The notes beneath the pieces are model-generated. The model saw only the letters and a list, made by a program, of their open reading frames with translations. It was not told the origin of the DNA and made no database searches. Shown piece by piece: positions 1 through 8,431 of a stretch of DNA of 64,000 bases (position 1 is its first letter; each line of letters opens with the position of its first letter). The translations under genes and the position numbers were made by a program. Origin of the DNA: an uncultured Clostridium sp. (GTDB lineage: Bacteria > Bacillota > Clostridia > TANB77 > CAG-508); contig USFR01000003.1 of the NCBI GenBank assembly GCA_900553945.1, positions 62,001-126,000 on the forward strand, given 5' to 3'.

Positions 1-2
1 TT

Positions 3-377
3 GCTAAAAATGAGGTAATAGAAGAGGTTAAGAGATTCTTAAAACCTGAGCTTTTAAATAGAATTGATGAAGTTATTGTTTTTAATCATTTGAATGAAAA
101 AGATATTTATAATATTTTAAATAATGAGATAGATCAGTTAAAGGATGTAATGGGAAAAAAGAATATTTTGTTTGATGTTTCGAAAGAATTTAAAAAATAT
201 ATGGTAGGGAAGTGTAATTATTTTCAATATGGTGCAAGAACTGTTAGAAGAGAGATGGAAAGAGATGTTGAGGATTTTATAGTTGATAAATTAATTAATA
301 ATGAGATTAAAACAGATGAAAAAATATTACTTGATGTTTATGATAATAAGAAAAGAATTATTAAGTTGAAGAGTTGA
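3..377 (+). CDS. Clp-family AAA+ ATPase, C-terminal end (5' truncated by window)
   Basis: The reading frame is open from the first bases. It encodes the end of the second AAA+ module of a ClpB/ClpC-type unfoldase: the LKPELLNRIDEVIVF segment, then the small C-terminal domain with the sensor-2-like QYGARTVRRE motif. Clp ATPases unfold proteins for ClpP or for disaggregation in the cytoplasm. The tail is short and ends in KLKS. Only about 124 residues are visible, so ClpB, ClpC and ClpE cannot be separated. The gene ends at TGA and is followed by a terminator hairpin, so it is the last gene of its transcript. Confidence 0.88.
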   Translation, partial: AKNEVIEEVKRFLKPELLNRIDEVIVFNHLNEKDIYNILNNEIDQLKDVMGKKNILFDVSKEFKKYMVGKCNYFQYGARTVRREMERDVEDFIVDKLINNEIKTDEKILLDVYDNKKRIIKLKS

Positions 378-469
378 AAAAGTAAATGCTATAAAAATAT
401 AGAAGAGTATTGAAAGAAAAATGCTATGAGAAATATAGATAAAATTAAACTTAGATCTATTGTTATAAA

Positions 470-503
470 AAATAAATGGAGGTCATTAAGACCTCCGTTA
501 TTT
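470..503 (+). terminator. Terminator after the Clp gene
   Basis: A 7-bp GC-rich stem, GGAGGTC (478-484) with GACCTCC (490-496), has an ATTAA loop. AATAA/TTATT flanks extend the stem. The downstream T tract is broken (GTTATTTG), so strength is uncertain. Confidence 0.6.
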
Positions 504-510
504 GTATATA

Positions 511-583
511 ATAATGCACATAAATTTATTTTGCAATTTTCATGCACGAACGAAAACTTATACTAATAATGTTATAATAAGGC
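511..583 (+). repeat. Family B intergenic repeat, decayed copy
   Basis: It matches the central part of the family B element seen at 39050-39186: a TTTGCAATTTTC-like hairpin segment, GCACGAACGAAA, then ATGTTATAATAAG. It lies between the convergent Clp and permease genes, so unlike the best copies it has no gene immediately downstream. Both ends are lost. Confidence 0.5.
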
Positions 584-600
584 AAAATTATTATGCTTTA

Positions 601-2586
601 TTATTTTGTTCCATATATTCTGTCACCAGCATCACCTAAACCAGGTACTATATAAGCATTTTCATTTAAGTGGTCATCGATTTTAGCACAATATATTTGT
701 ACATCTGGATGTTTTTCCTGAACTTTTTTAAGCCCTTCTGGTGCAGCTATTACACATAAGAATTTTATTTTCTTAACATTTTTTTCTTTTAATAAGTCGA
801 TTGCATCAATGGCACTTCCACCTGTTGCAAGCATTGGATCAAGAAGGATAACTTCTTTTTGATCAATGTTTTTGGGAACTTTGAAGAAGTAATTTACTGG
901 TTTGTGTGTGTTTTCATCTCTGTACATTCCAATATGTCCGATTTTTGCATTTGGTATAACTGTTATTACTCCGTCAAGCATTCCCATTCCAGCTCTTAAG
1001 ATTGGAACAAATGCATATTTATCTTCATTTAATTTTTTAGTTTTCATTTTGCATATAGGTGTTTCAATTTCTGTGTCTTCTAATTCTGCATCTTCCATTG
1101 CTTTGTAGCAAAGGAATGTTGCAATTTCTCCGGCTAATTCTCTAAATTCTTTTGTTCCTGTGTTTTTATTTCTTAATATTCCTAATTTATGTTCAATTAG
1201 TGGATGGTTTAATTCGATTATTTTTTTTGAATTACTCATTTTTTCTTGCTTCTTTGTTTGTGAATCATTATTTGGCGTTTCTGTAATGTTTTCTTCTTTT
1301 TCATTTGGTAATAATAGATTTAGTAAAATACCTATGATTGCTGCTAAGCTCATTCCTGAAAATGATAATGAAAAGTCTCTATAATTGAAAGATAATATTG
1401 CTCCTCCAAGTCCTAATACAAGCATGCTTGATGCTAAGATAACGTTTTTATTTTTTCCAAAATCAATTTTATTTTCAATTAAAACTTTAAGACCATTTAC
1501 TGCTATGAATCCATAAAGTAGAAGAGATACGCCTCCAAGTACGCAGTTAGGAATTGTACTAACTATTGCTGTGAATTTTCCTAAGAAACCTAAGCAAATT
1601 GCAAATATTGCTGCAAGTCCAATTACCCAAACAGATGCGATTTTTGTCATACCAACTACTGATGTATTTTCACCATAAGTTGTATTTGCTGGTCCTCCAA
1701 GAAGTCCTGCTACAAATGTTGCTAATCCATCTCCAAGAAGTGTTTTATCAAGTCCTGGATTTTTTAATAAATCTTTTCCTATTATTGCACTTAATGCTGT
1801 GTGATCTCCAATATGTTCAGCAATTGTTACTAATGCAACTGGTGCAATTGTTAGTGCTGCTGCAAATGATGGAGTATAGTTTAAAAATGGGATTGAGAAT
1901 TTAGGAATGCTAAAGAATGCTGCGTTTAAGATTGGTTGAAAATCAACTAATCCAAAGCATATTGCACTTATGTATCCTACGATTATTCCTATTAAAAATG
2001 GTATTATTTTTAGGAATCCTTTTCCTTTTACCATTATTAATGCTGTTGTTAAAAATGTTATTAAAGCTACGATTACGCCTTTCCATTCTAATTGTGTGTC
2101 TGATGAAAGACCTATTTGACTGATTGCATTTGGTGCTAAACCTAGACCAATTATCATTATCATTGGGCCTATAACAACTGGTGGTAAAAGTTTGTGAATC
2201 CATTCTTTACCTATTAGTCTTATGATGATTGAGAATATTACATATATAATACCTACAATCATTATACCTGTCATTGCTCCTGCAACTCCACCTTTAGCAT
2301 AGCCTGCTGCGATTGGTGCAATGAATGCAAATGAGCTTCCAAGGTACACAGGAGATTTTGCTCTAGTACATATAATATAAATTAATGTTCCAATTCCTGA
2401 TGTAACAAGTGCTACTGGTATTGTTAAAACTTCTGCTCCTGCTGTTGAATTTACTAGTATTGGAACTAAAATTGTTGCTCCAAACATAGCAAATACGTGT
2501 TGTAGAGCCAATATAATCCATTGTGCTAGTTTTGGCTTTTCGTTTACGTCTAAAATCAGTTTGCTGTTTTTTGTTGTTTCTTCCAT
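601..2586 (-). CDS. Uracil permease fused to uracil phosphoribosyltransferase
   Basis: One 661-residue protein joins two pyrimidine-salvage activities. Residues 1 to about 425 form a UraA/NCS2 nucleobase permease (QHVFAMFGATILVP near the N-terminus, many membrane segments). A short polar linker follows. Residues 450-661 are a full-length UPRT, which makes UMP from uracil and PRPP; its PRPP loop is DPMLATGGSA and its uracil site is VPGLGDAGDRIYGT. The start at 2586 has a GGAGGT site 8 bases upstream; 17 in-frame codons before it are not used. No clear RBS precedes the internal Met of the UPRT part (1239), so a single polypeptide is likely. Normally these are two genes, uraA and upp. The fusion would place UMP formation at the inner face of the transporter (inference). 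Confidence 0.9.
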   Translation of the reverse strand: MEETTKNSKLILDVNEKPKLAQWIILALQHVFAMFGATILVPILVNSTAGAEVLTIPVALVTSGIGTLIYIICTRAKSPVYLGSSFAFIAPIAAGYAKGGVAGAMTGIMIVGIIYVIFSIIIRLIGKEWIHKLLPPVVIGPMIMIIGLGLAPNAISQIGLSSDTQLEWKGVIVALITFLTTALIMVKGKGFLKIIPFLIGIIVGYISAICFGLVDFQPILNAAFFSIPKFSIPFLNYTPSFAAALTIAPVALVTIAEHIGDHTALSAIIGKDLLKNPGLDKTLLGDGLATFVAGLLGGPANTTYGENTSVVGMTKIASVWVIGLAAIFAICLGFLGKFTAIVSTIPNCVLGGVSLLLYGFIAVNGLKVLIENKIDFGKNKNVILASSMLVLGLGGAILSFNYRDFSLSFSGMSLAAIIGILLNLLLPNEKEENITETPNNDSQTKKQEKMSNSKKIIELNHPLIEHKLGILRNKNTGTKEFRELAGEIATFLCYKAMEDAELEDTEIETPICKMKTKKLNEDKYAFVPILRAGMGMLDGVITVIPNAKIGHIGMYRDENTHKPVNYFFKVPKNIDQKEVILLDPMLATGGSAIDAIDLLKEKNVKKIKFLCVIAAPEGLKKVQEKHPDVQIYCAKIDDHLNENAYIVPGLGDAGDRIYGTK

Positions 2587-2616
2587 TACAGAATACCTCC
2601 TTAAAATTTTTGGGAA

Positions 2617-2647
2617 TAAAAAAAATACTAGAAACAAATCTAGTATT
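2617..2647 (-). terminator. Attenuator-like terminator upstream of the permease-UPRT gene
   Basis: On the minus strand AATACTAGA (2647-2639) pairs with TCTAGTATT (2632-2624), 9 bp, directly followed by a run of T. It lies between the promoter and the RBS of the permease-UPRT gene, where an intrinsic terminator must be conditionally read through. The stop codon of the upstream leader ORF (2648-2646) overlaps the base of the stem. Confidence 0.75.
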
Positions 2648-2744
2648 AAATCAAAATATTTAATTGAGATGTTAAAATGAAGAAAGTTTTTGCTTTCTTT
2701 TTCGCTACGTTTTTTTCAGTTAAATAGCTTATATATTTTTTCAT
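2646..2744 (-). CDS. Putative 32-residue leader peptide for the permease-UPRT gene
   Basis: This short ORF starts about ten bases after the predicted transcription start and ends exactly at the base of the attenuator terminator. The peptide is Lys-rich (KNVAKKKAK in the middle), with no run of one amino acid that would indicate amino-acid attenuation. An AGGGTG that could act as RBS sits 6 bases upstream of ATG. An internal hairpin, AAGAAAG (2699-2693) with CTTTCTT (2686-2680), could pause RNA polymerase. The arrangement resembles the E. coli pyrBI leader, where coupled translation at low UTP prevents termination; the comparison is inference. It is too short for coding statistics. Confidence 0.5.
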   Translation of the reverse strand: MKKYISYLTEKNVAKKKAKTFFILTSQLNILI

Positions 2745-2760
2745 TTTTTGCACCCTGGTT

Positions 2761-2789
2761 ATAATATTATAAAACAATTTATAATGCAA
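2761..2789 (-). promoter_or_regulatory. Promoter of the permease-UPRT transcript
   Basis: TTGCAT (2789-2784) and TATTAT (2766-2761) are separated by 17 bp on the minus strand. Transcription would start near the CAGGG at 2757-2753, almost at the leader ORF. No PyrR-binding consensus is visible in the leader. Confidence 0.6.
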
Positions 2790-2875
2790 GAGTTTTTTTA
2801 CTTTTTATTTTTAACGATTGGCAAAAACTTTGAAAGAGTAAGAATATAAAGATTTCAAAAAATAAAATTATATTA

Positions 2876-2904
2876 TTGATATCTTTTTTTCTATATGTTA
2901 TAAT
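2876..2904 (+). promoter_or_regulatory. Promoter of the 2935 gene
   Basis: TTGATA (2876-2881) and a perfect TATAAT (2899-2904) have a 17-bp spacer. The gene starts 31 bases downstream. Confidence 0.65.
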
Positions 2905-2934
2905 CCAAATAGATTTATACAAAGGAGTAAACAA

Positions 2935-3270
2935 ATGACAGGGTTTCTTGTGATTGTTTTTATGCTTCTTCTTATAATTGTTATGTTGATTGCATTAGCC
3001 GTATGTCAAATAAAAATGGCTGGAATGAATGTAAAAGACTTTTGGACTTTTATTAAAGCTAATGAGACTTTAAACAAATTATATGCGTTTTCGAAGAAGT
3101 ATGAGAAGTTAACAACAAATGAACAATTAGTTTTTTTGCGTGAGGCTGAGAGAGTGTTTGATGCTTTTGATAAGGTTCCTAATGTGTTATGGGAAGAGGA
3201 TTATCAGAAGTATATGGAGGTCTTGTCGAAGTATAAGGATATTAGATTGGTTAGATGGGAGAAAAGTTAA
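2935..3270 (+). CDS. Small membrane-anchored protein of unknown function
   Basis: A 111-residue protein begins with one long hydrophobic segment (about residues 4-28). A charged, probably helical cytoplasmic part follows (KKYEKLTTNEQLVFLREAERVFDAF). An AAAGGAG site lies 8 bases before ATG and a good promoter precedes it. It is followed by a family A repeat rather than an ordinary terminator. I do not recognise the family. It may be monocistronic, since pyrH starts nearly 300 bases later. Confidence 0.7.
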   Translation: MTGFLVIVFMLLLIIVMLIALAVCQIKMAGMNVKDFWTFIKANETLNKLYAFSKKYEKLTTNEQLVFLREAERVFDAFDKVPNVLWEEDYQKYMEVLSKYKDIRLVRWEKS

Positions 3271-3294
3271 TCTTTTCTCTTTTTTGTTGTATAG

Positions 3295-3465
3295 AAAGAA
3301 GATGATATATAAAATTTTTGAATTACCGCGCAGGGAACAAACGAACGAAGTGAGTTCGTTTGAAGCATTCTACCCGTTTTGAAAATAGAAATAGTAAATT
3401 TTTATTTTCAAATTCCGAAGAATGCGACAGCAAGGTGTGAAAAAATTTTATATATCATCTTCTTT
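3295..3465. repeat. Family A nested-palindrome element, copy A1
   Basis: Perfect 25-bp inverted arms (3295-3319 and 3441-3465) enclose a conserved core. In the core, read on the minus strand, are CTTGCTGTCGCATTCTTCGG, GGGTAGAATGCTTC and CCCTGCGCGG. Nested hairpins are visible: AACGAAC/GTTCGTT, and an AT-rich TTTGAAAATA-type hairpin between GCATTC and GAATGC. Copy A1 is inverted relative to A2 (13177-13349) and A3 (43560-43663). Core sequence is shared among copies, but arm sequence is not. Confidence 0.85.
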
Positions 3466-3557
3466 AATAAAATTAAAAAAAGTTAAAAAATTTGTAGCAT
3501 GATTATATATAATATGATAGAATGTGAAAAGTATATTAAGATAGGAGTTGTAAAAAA

Positions 3558-4253
3558 ATGTATAAAAGAGTTCTTTTAAAATTAAGTGGTGAAGCTATGG
3601 CAGGAGAACAAAAAACAGGAATTAATGCAAATGTGGTAGACGATATTTGTTCAAAGGTTGTAAAACTTGTTGAAATGGGAATACAAGTTGGTATTGTTAC
3701 AGGAGGAGGTAATTTCTGGAGAGGAAAAAATGGTTATAAAATGGAAAGAGTTACTTCTGATTATATGGGAATGCTTGCTACGATTATGAATTCTTTGGCT
3801 ATAAAAGATGCTTTAGAGGCAAAAGGTGTGAAGGCTGTTGTACAAACATCAATGACTATGGTTCAAGTTGCAGATACTTTTACAAAAAGAGATGCAGAAA
3901 GATGTTTTAATGAAGGAGCTGTTGTTATATTTGGAGGAGGTACAGGACTTCCATACTTTTCAACTGATTCAGCTGCTGCATTGAGAGCTGCTGAAATAGG
4001 TGCAGATGTAATTCTTGTTGCTAAAACAATTGATGGAGTTTATTCAGCAGATCCTAAAATTGATCCTAATGCTATTAAATATACAGAAATTACATATGAT
4101 GAAGTTTTAAATAAAGATTTAAAGGTTATGGATGCTTCAGCTATTGCTGTTTGCAGAGATAACAATATTCCTTTATTTGTTTTTGCCCTACAAGATACAG
4201 AAAATATTGTAAGAGCTGCAAAGGGTGAAAATATAGGAACAATAGTAAAATAA
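3558..4253 (+). CDS. pyrH: UMP kinase
   Basis: The 231-residue amino-acid-kinase-fold enzyme phosphorylates UMP to UDP in pyrimidine nucleotide synthesis. Visible motifs are KLSGE (8-12), GGGNFWRG (49-56) and GGGTGLPYFSTD (126-137), all typical of bacterial PyrH, and the length is normal. An AGGAG site precedes ATG. It heads the pyrH-frr-uppS-cdsA-rseP-polC run. rpsB and tsf, which often lie just upstream in Firmicutes, are not here; a family A repeat and a small membrane protein gene occupy that place. Confidence 0.96.
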   Translation: MYKRVLLKLSGEAMAGEQKTGINANVVDDICSKVVKLVEMGIQVGIVTGGGNFWRGKNGYKMERVTSDYMGMLATIMNSLAIKDALEAKGVKAVVQTSMTMVQVADTFTKRDAERCFNEGAVVIFGGGTGLPYFSTDSAAALRAAEIGADVILVAKTIDGVYSADPKIDPNAIKYTEITYDEVLNKDLKVMDASAIAVCRDNNIPLFVFALQDTENIVRAAKGENIGTIVK

Positions 4254-4269
4254 AAAGGAGAGAAAAAAT

Positions 4270-4818
4270 ATGGAATTTGACAAATTAGAAGAAAGAATGA
4301 ATAAAACATTAAGTGTTTTAGAAGAGAATTTTTCAGAAATAAGAGCTGGTAGAGCTAACCCAGCAATATTAAATAAAATTACAGTTGAGTACTATGGTGT
4401 TCCTACACCAATAAATCAAGTTGCTGGTATTTCAGTTCCAGAAGCTAGATTAATTGTTATTCAACCTTGGGATGTTAGTGTTTTAAAAGAGATTGAAAGA
4501 GCTATTCTTGCATCAGATATAGGGTTGAATCCAAATAATGATGGTAAAGTAATTCGTTTATCTTTCCCAGAATTAACAGAAGAAAGAAGAAAAGAATTAG
4601 TTAAAGATATTAAGAAAATTGCTGAAGAATCAAAGGTTGCAATAAGAGCAATAAGAAGAGATGGAATTGATGAAGCAAAAGCTATGGAGAAAGAATCTTT
4701 AATGACGGAAGATGAATTAAAGAAAGCTGAAGATCAAATTCAAAAATTAACAGATAAGAAAATTACTGAAATAGACGTTATTACAGAAAAGAAAGAAAAA
4801 GAAATAATGTCAATCTAA
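4270..4818 (+). CDS. frr: Ribosome recycling factor
   Basis: The 182-residue protein has the RRF layout: an N-terminal helix, EIRAGRANPAIL (about 23-34), the beta domain (VEYYGVPTPINQVA), and the long helical C-terminus with ELTEERRKELVKDIKK and AIRAIRRDG. With EF-G it splits post-termination ribosomes. AAGGAG lies upstream of ATG, and it follows pyrH by 16 bases in the usual pyrH-frr pairing. Confidence 0.97.
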   Translation: MEFDKLEERMNKTLSVLEENFSEIRAGRANPAILNKITVEYYGVPTPINQVAGISVPEARLIVIQPWDVSVLKEIERAILASDIGLNPNNDGKVIRLSFPELTEERRKELVKDIKKIAEESKVAIRAIRRDGIDEAKAMEKESLMTEDELKKAEDQIQKLTDKKITEIDVITEKKEKEIMSI

Positions 4819-4842
4819 TTTTTGAAGGGAATGAATATTATA

Positions 4843-5550
4843 ATGGAAGAAAATAATATACCTACTCATGTGGCTATTATTATGGATGGCAATAGAAGAT
4901 GGGCAAGGAAAAGAAATATCGATTATAGATTAGGACATAAAGAGGGTGCTAAAACTTTAGAGAAGATTGTAAGATATGCCAAAAAAGTTGGAATAAAATA
5001 TATTACTGTATATGCTTTTTCTACAGAAAATTGGAAAAGAACTAGTGAAGAAGTAAGTGCATTAATGTTGCTTTTGAAAACATATCTTGATGATTATGGA
5101 AAAAGAGCTGATACAGAAAATATAAAGGTTAAGGTTTTAGGTGATATATTAGCATTAACACCTGGATTGCAAAAAAGTATTAAAAAATGCGAAGAAAGAA
5201 CTAAAGATAATGATGGAATTTATTTTTCTATTTGTATTAACTATGGTGGTAGAGATGAAATAGTGCACGCTGTAAAAAAAATTGCACAAGATGTTAAAGA
5301 TGGAAAAATAGGAATAGATGACATTAATGAAAAATTAATGAATAATTATTTATATACAAAGGAAATTCCAGATCCTGATTTAATTATTAGGACTAGTGGT
5401 GAATTAAGAACCAGTGGTTTTCTAACATGGCAATCTGTTTATTCTGAGTATTTGTTTATGGATAAATATTGGCCTGATTTTTCTGAAGATGATATTGATT
5501 TTGCAATAAAAGAATATCAGAAGAGAAATAGAAAGTTTGGAGCAAAATAG
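4843..5550 (+). CDS. uppS: Isoprenyl transferase (undecaprenyl diphosphate synthase)
   Basis: This cis-prenyltransferase condenses isopentenyl diphosphate with farnesyl diphosphate to make the C55 lipid carrier used for peptidoglycan and surface polysaccharide. The signature MDGNRRW (14-20), with its catalytic Asp, follows IPTHVAII. The C-terminal DLIIRTSGELRTSGFLTWQ and YSEYLFMDKYWPDF segments complete the family pattern. I chose ATG 4843, about 12 bases after GAAGGGA; earlier TTG 4822 and ATG 4831 have no placed RBS. The carrier would serve the glycan genes at the right end of the window. Confidence 0.94.
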   Translation: MEENNIPTHVAIIMDGNRRWARKRNIDYRLGHKEGAKTLEKIVRYAKKVGIKYITVYAFSTENWKRTSEEVSALMLLLKTYLDDYGKRADTENIKVKVLGDILALTPGLQKSIKKCEERTKDNDGIYFSICINYGGRDEIVHAVKKIAQDVKDGKIGIDDINEKLMNNYLYTKEIPDPDLIIRTSGELRTSGFLTWQSVYSEYLFMDKYWPDFSEDDIDFAIKEYQKRNRKFGAK

Positions 5551-5569
5551 TTTAAATAGGAGAAATAAT

Positions 5570-6388
5570 ATGATTAAAAGGTCCGTGACTACAATTATCG
5601 GATTACCTGCAGTTTTGGTAATTTTGATTTTTGGTAATAAATATATATTAGATGTTATTATGGCAATTTTAGCTATTATGGGAATATATGAATATATGAA
5701 GTGTGTTGCTCATAAATTTAATCCTGTTTATTGGATAGGATATGTGGCAGCAGCGAGTATTACATTATTACATATTATTCCAAGCAATTATCTAATAGAA
5801 TATCTAGCAATAGCGATACTTTCATTGATAGCTGTTTTATTTATGCATGTTGTGTTTACTGACATGAAAACTAATGCAGCAGATATTGCTATAACGCTAT
5901 TTGGAATTTTATATATTGTTGGATTTTTCTCATTTGTAGCTTTATTATATGGATATGAAAGTAATGGTAGAAGTTTAGGAAAGTTTTATATAGCATATTT
6001 ATTCTTAGCAACTTGGGGTAGTGATGTTTTTGCATATTTGATAGGTGTGAAATTTGGAAAACACAGATTTAGTAAGATTAGTCCAAAGAAATCTATTGAA
6101 GGATGTATTGCTGGAACAGTTAGTGGTGTGCTTTTAGTTGTTCTTGCTACTGTAATATTTAATAATTTTTTCGATTTCAATGTAAATTATGTATTAATAA
6201 CTATTATAGGATTGATTATTACTGTTCTTGGTCAAATAGGTGATTTCTCAGCATCTTGCATAAAAAGATATGCAGAAGTTAAAGATTTTTCTAATTTGTT
6301 GCCGGGACATGGTGGAATTATAGATAGATTTGATAGTGTTATTTTTGCAGCACCATTTGCGTATTATTTAATAACATTATTAATTTAG
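5570..6388 (+). CDS. cdsA: Phosphatidate cytidylyltransferase
   Basis: A polytopic inner-membrane enzyme of about 272 residues makes CDP-diacylglycerol from phosphatidate and CTP, the branch point for membrane phospholipids. The C-terminal CDS signature is clear: SASCIKRYAEVKDFSNLLPGH continuing into GGIIDRFDS. AGGAG at 5558-5562 places the start at 5570; an in-frame ATG at 5537 overlapping uppS lacks an RBS. In many Clostridia dxr follows this gene; here rseP follows directly. Confidence 0.95.
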   Translation: MIKRSVTTIIGLPAVLVILIFGNKYILDVIMAILAIMGIYEYMKCVAHKFNPVYWIGYVAAASITLLHIIPSNYLIEYLAIAILSLIAVLFMHVVFTDMKTNAADIAITLFGILYIVGFFSFVALLYGYESNGRSLGKFYIAYLFLATWGSDVFAYLIGVKFGKHRFSKISPKKSIEGCIAGTVSGVLLVVLATVIFNNFFDFNVNYVLITIIGLIITVLGQIGDFSASCIKRYAEVKDFSNLLPGHGGIIDRFDSVIFAAPFAYYLITLLI

Positions 6389-6398
6389 GAGGCGCTAA

Positions 6399-7655
6399 TT
6401 GCTTACATTTTTATTAAATGCAATAAAAATTATATTTGTACTAGGTTTTCTTGTTTTAATTCATGAAGGTGGTCATTTCTTAGTTGCAAAATTTTTTAAG
6501 GTTAAAGTAAATGAATTTTCTATTGGATTTGGTAAACAACTTTTTTCTAAAAAGAAAGGTGAGACTGTATATTCAATTAGAATGATACCTTTAGGTGGTT
6601 TTGTAAGTATGCTTGGTGAAGAGGAGAGATCAGATGATGAAAGATCTTTCTCAAAACAATCAATTCCTAAAAGAATTGCTATTGTTGCAGCAGGTGGAAT
6701 TGTAAATATTGCTTTTGGTATATTGATTTATTTCCTTGTTATGCTTTCAATTGGAAATTTTGCATCTAAAAATATAGATACTGTTAATGATGGATATGAT
6801 GCAAAGCAAGCTGGAATATTGCCAGGAGATGAAATTGTTTCAATAAATGATAAACATGTTTTTATTACTAAAGATGTGACAACACTTTTAGCTAAAAATG
6901 CATCTAATCCGTTGAAGGTAAAGGTTAAAAGAGATAATGAAATTAAAGAGTTTGTAGTAAATCCAACCGAGATAAAAACAAGAACATTAGGAGTTTATTT
7001 AGATACAGAAAGTGAAAACAGTACTAAAATTTCTTATATGTTTGATAAATCACCTGTAAAAAATATATTACAAGTTGGTGATATCATATTAGAAATAAAT
7101 GGTGAGAATGTAGAAAATGATTATGAAAAATTGACTAGCGTTTTGAACAAAACTGAGGGTGAAGTTTCTATTAAAATAAAAAGAGGAGAAAGTGAAGAAA
7201 AAGTTAATATTACTCCTCAAGATTATTTTAATTATTATTTAGGTGTTACTTTTAAAGTTGCAGATAAGAAATTTTCAACAAGACTTTATTACGCATGGTT
7301 TGAAACAGGAAATTTTGTTATATCATTAGCTGATAATGTTAAAACTATGTTTACAGGTAGAGTGTCTGTTGACCAAATGATGGGACCAATCGGAATTTCT
7401 AAAACAGTTGCATCAACTAAAGGATTTGCTGATTTTATATATTTGATGGCATTGATTTCATTATCATTAGGTATAACAAACTTATTGCCGTTTCCAGCTC
7501 TTGATGGTGGGAAAATCTTAATTCTTTTAATTGAAGCGATTAGGAGAAAGCCACTTAAAGAAAGTGTTGAGATTGGCATTCAGATGGTAGGATTTTCACT
7601 ATTAATTTTGTTATCAATTTATATTTCTTATTTTGATATATTAAGATTTTTCTAA
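6399..7655 (+). CDS. rseP: RseP-type site-2 zinc metalloprotease
   Basis: The 418-residue intramembrane protease has HEGGH (22-26) in the first membrane helix. A periplasm-facing PDZ region follows (AKQAGILPGDEIVSINDK), with a second PDZ-like stretch (NILQVGDIILEINGE). The second active-site motif LLPFPALDGG (about 362-371) lies in a late helix. Such proteases release membrane-bound anti-sigma factors and trim signal-peptide remnants. The start is TTG, supported by AGGAGG six bases before it and by the canonical N-terminus. It follows cdsA after 10 bases. Confidence 0.94.
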   Translation: MLTFLLNAIKIIFVLGFLVLIHEGGHFLVAKFFKVKVNEFSIGFGKQLFSKKKGETVYSIRMIPLGGFVSMLGEEERSDDERSFSKQSIPKRIAIVAAGGIVNIAFGILIYFLVMLSIGNFASKNIDTVNDGYDAKQAGILPGDEIVSINDKHVFITKDVTTLLAKNASNPLKVKVKRDNEIKEFVVNPTEIKTRTLGVYLDTESENSTKISYMFDKSPVKNILQVGDIILEINGENVENDYEKLTSVLNKTEGEVSIKIKRGESEEKVNITPQDYFNYYLGVTFKVADKKFSTRLYYAWFETGNFVISLADNVKTMFTGRVSVDQMMGPIGISKTVASTKGFADFIYLMALISLSLGITNLLPFPALDGGKILILLIEAIRRKPLKESVEIGIQMVGFSLLILLSIYISYFDILRFF

Positions 7656-7689
7656 ATGTACAATTAGATAAAAACTTTATTTTATATAT

Positions 7690-7829
7690 AGGAAATCTTT
7701 TTGAAATTTCTATTATATAAAATAACAATACACAGAAATTTGCTTTGCAAATTTCACACGCGAACAAAGAGGTTGAGCATAAAGAAGTTAAAATAAGTGC
7801 AAATGTTCTAAATAGTCCGCTTTGTTCTA
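7690..7829 (+). repeat. Family B intergenic repeat, copy upstream of 7863
   Basis: It aligns with the copies at 22771-22912 (inverted) and 39050-39186: GAAATTTCTATTATATAAAA, ACAATACACAGAAATTTGC, the hairpin AAATTTGC/GCAAATTT, CGCGAACAAAGA, and TAGTCCGCTTTGTTCTA near the end. The central part is altered here and the TATAAT motif is lost. It sits in the 5' region of the downstream plus-strand gene. Confidence 0.75.
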
Positions 7830-7862
7830 AAAGCGGTTGTCGTAGAAAGGAATGAAGTAATA

Positions 7863-8417
7863 ATGAAGTGTAGAGTATGTGGTGCAGAGTTAAAAAAGGA
7901 TGGAGAATTGTGTAATAATTGCTTAAATAGACTTCAACAAGAAGAAGCAATTAGAGGCGATAAAACGCCAGTTTATGGATTTAAGAGTACTTTTATTTTG
8001 GGTTACGAACTTTTAAGACATTGTGAACAAATTGGTATTGTAATTTTTATGATTGCTTTAATATTGTCAGTAGATTTATCATATTGGAAGTATGCTGTTA
8101 TAATAGGATGTGCGTTTGCAATATTCGGAATTTTATATTTATTTTATGATAAATTTTCAATTAATTCTGTTTCATGTACAATTTACAGAACTAAATTGAT
8201 ATATACAACTGGAAGAATAAGAAAGAAAGTTAAGGTTATACCATTTTCTGAGATTGAAGAAATTTTTTATAATCAAGGAAATGCTCAAAAGTTATTTAAT
8301 GTTGGTACGATTCTTATAAAAAGAAAAACTATGAATATTTTTGAAAAAAATATTTTTGTAGAATCTGTAAAAAATGTTGAAGATGTTTTTGGAAAAATAA
8401 AGGAAGTTTTTAAATAA
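7863..8417 (+). CDS. Zinc-ribbon membrane protein with PH-like domain
   Basis: The 184-residue protein starts with a four-cysteine zinc ribbon (CRVCG and CNNC, residues 3-20). A charged linker, two adjacent hydrophobic segments (about 62-100) and a C-terminal beta-rich domain (TGRIRKKVKVIPFSEIEEI) that looks like a bacterial PH domain follow. Its cellular role is unknown. It lies 14 bases before polC, in the place where ispG often sits, and is probably cotranscribed with polC. Confidence 0.75.
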   Translation: MKCRVCGAELKKDGELCNNCLNRLQQEEAIRGDKTPVYGFKSTFILGYELLRHCEQIGIVIFMIALILSVDLSYWKYAVIIGCAFAIFGILYLFYDKFSINSVSCTIYRTKLIYTTGRIRKKVKVIPFSEIEEIFYNQGNAQKLFNVGTILIKRKTMNIFEKNIFVESVKNVEDVFGKIKEVFK

Positions 8418-8431
8418 GGTAGGCGTAATAA

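Noticed and set aside
1917..2203. ORFs opposite the permease
   Set aside because: They are hydrophobic or Asn/Arg-rich shadows of the permease codons.
2587..2789. PyrR-binding attenuator or guanine riboswitch upstream of the permease
   Set aside because: Neither the PyrR loop consensus nor a purine-riboswitch core is present; only promoter, leader ORF and terminator are visible.
7852..7862. ATG AAG TAA minigene before the 7863 gene
   Set aside because: The putative RBS abuts the ATG, so initiation there is unlikely; it is probably chance sequence next to the true start.
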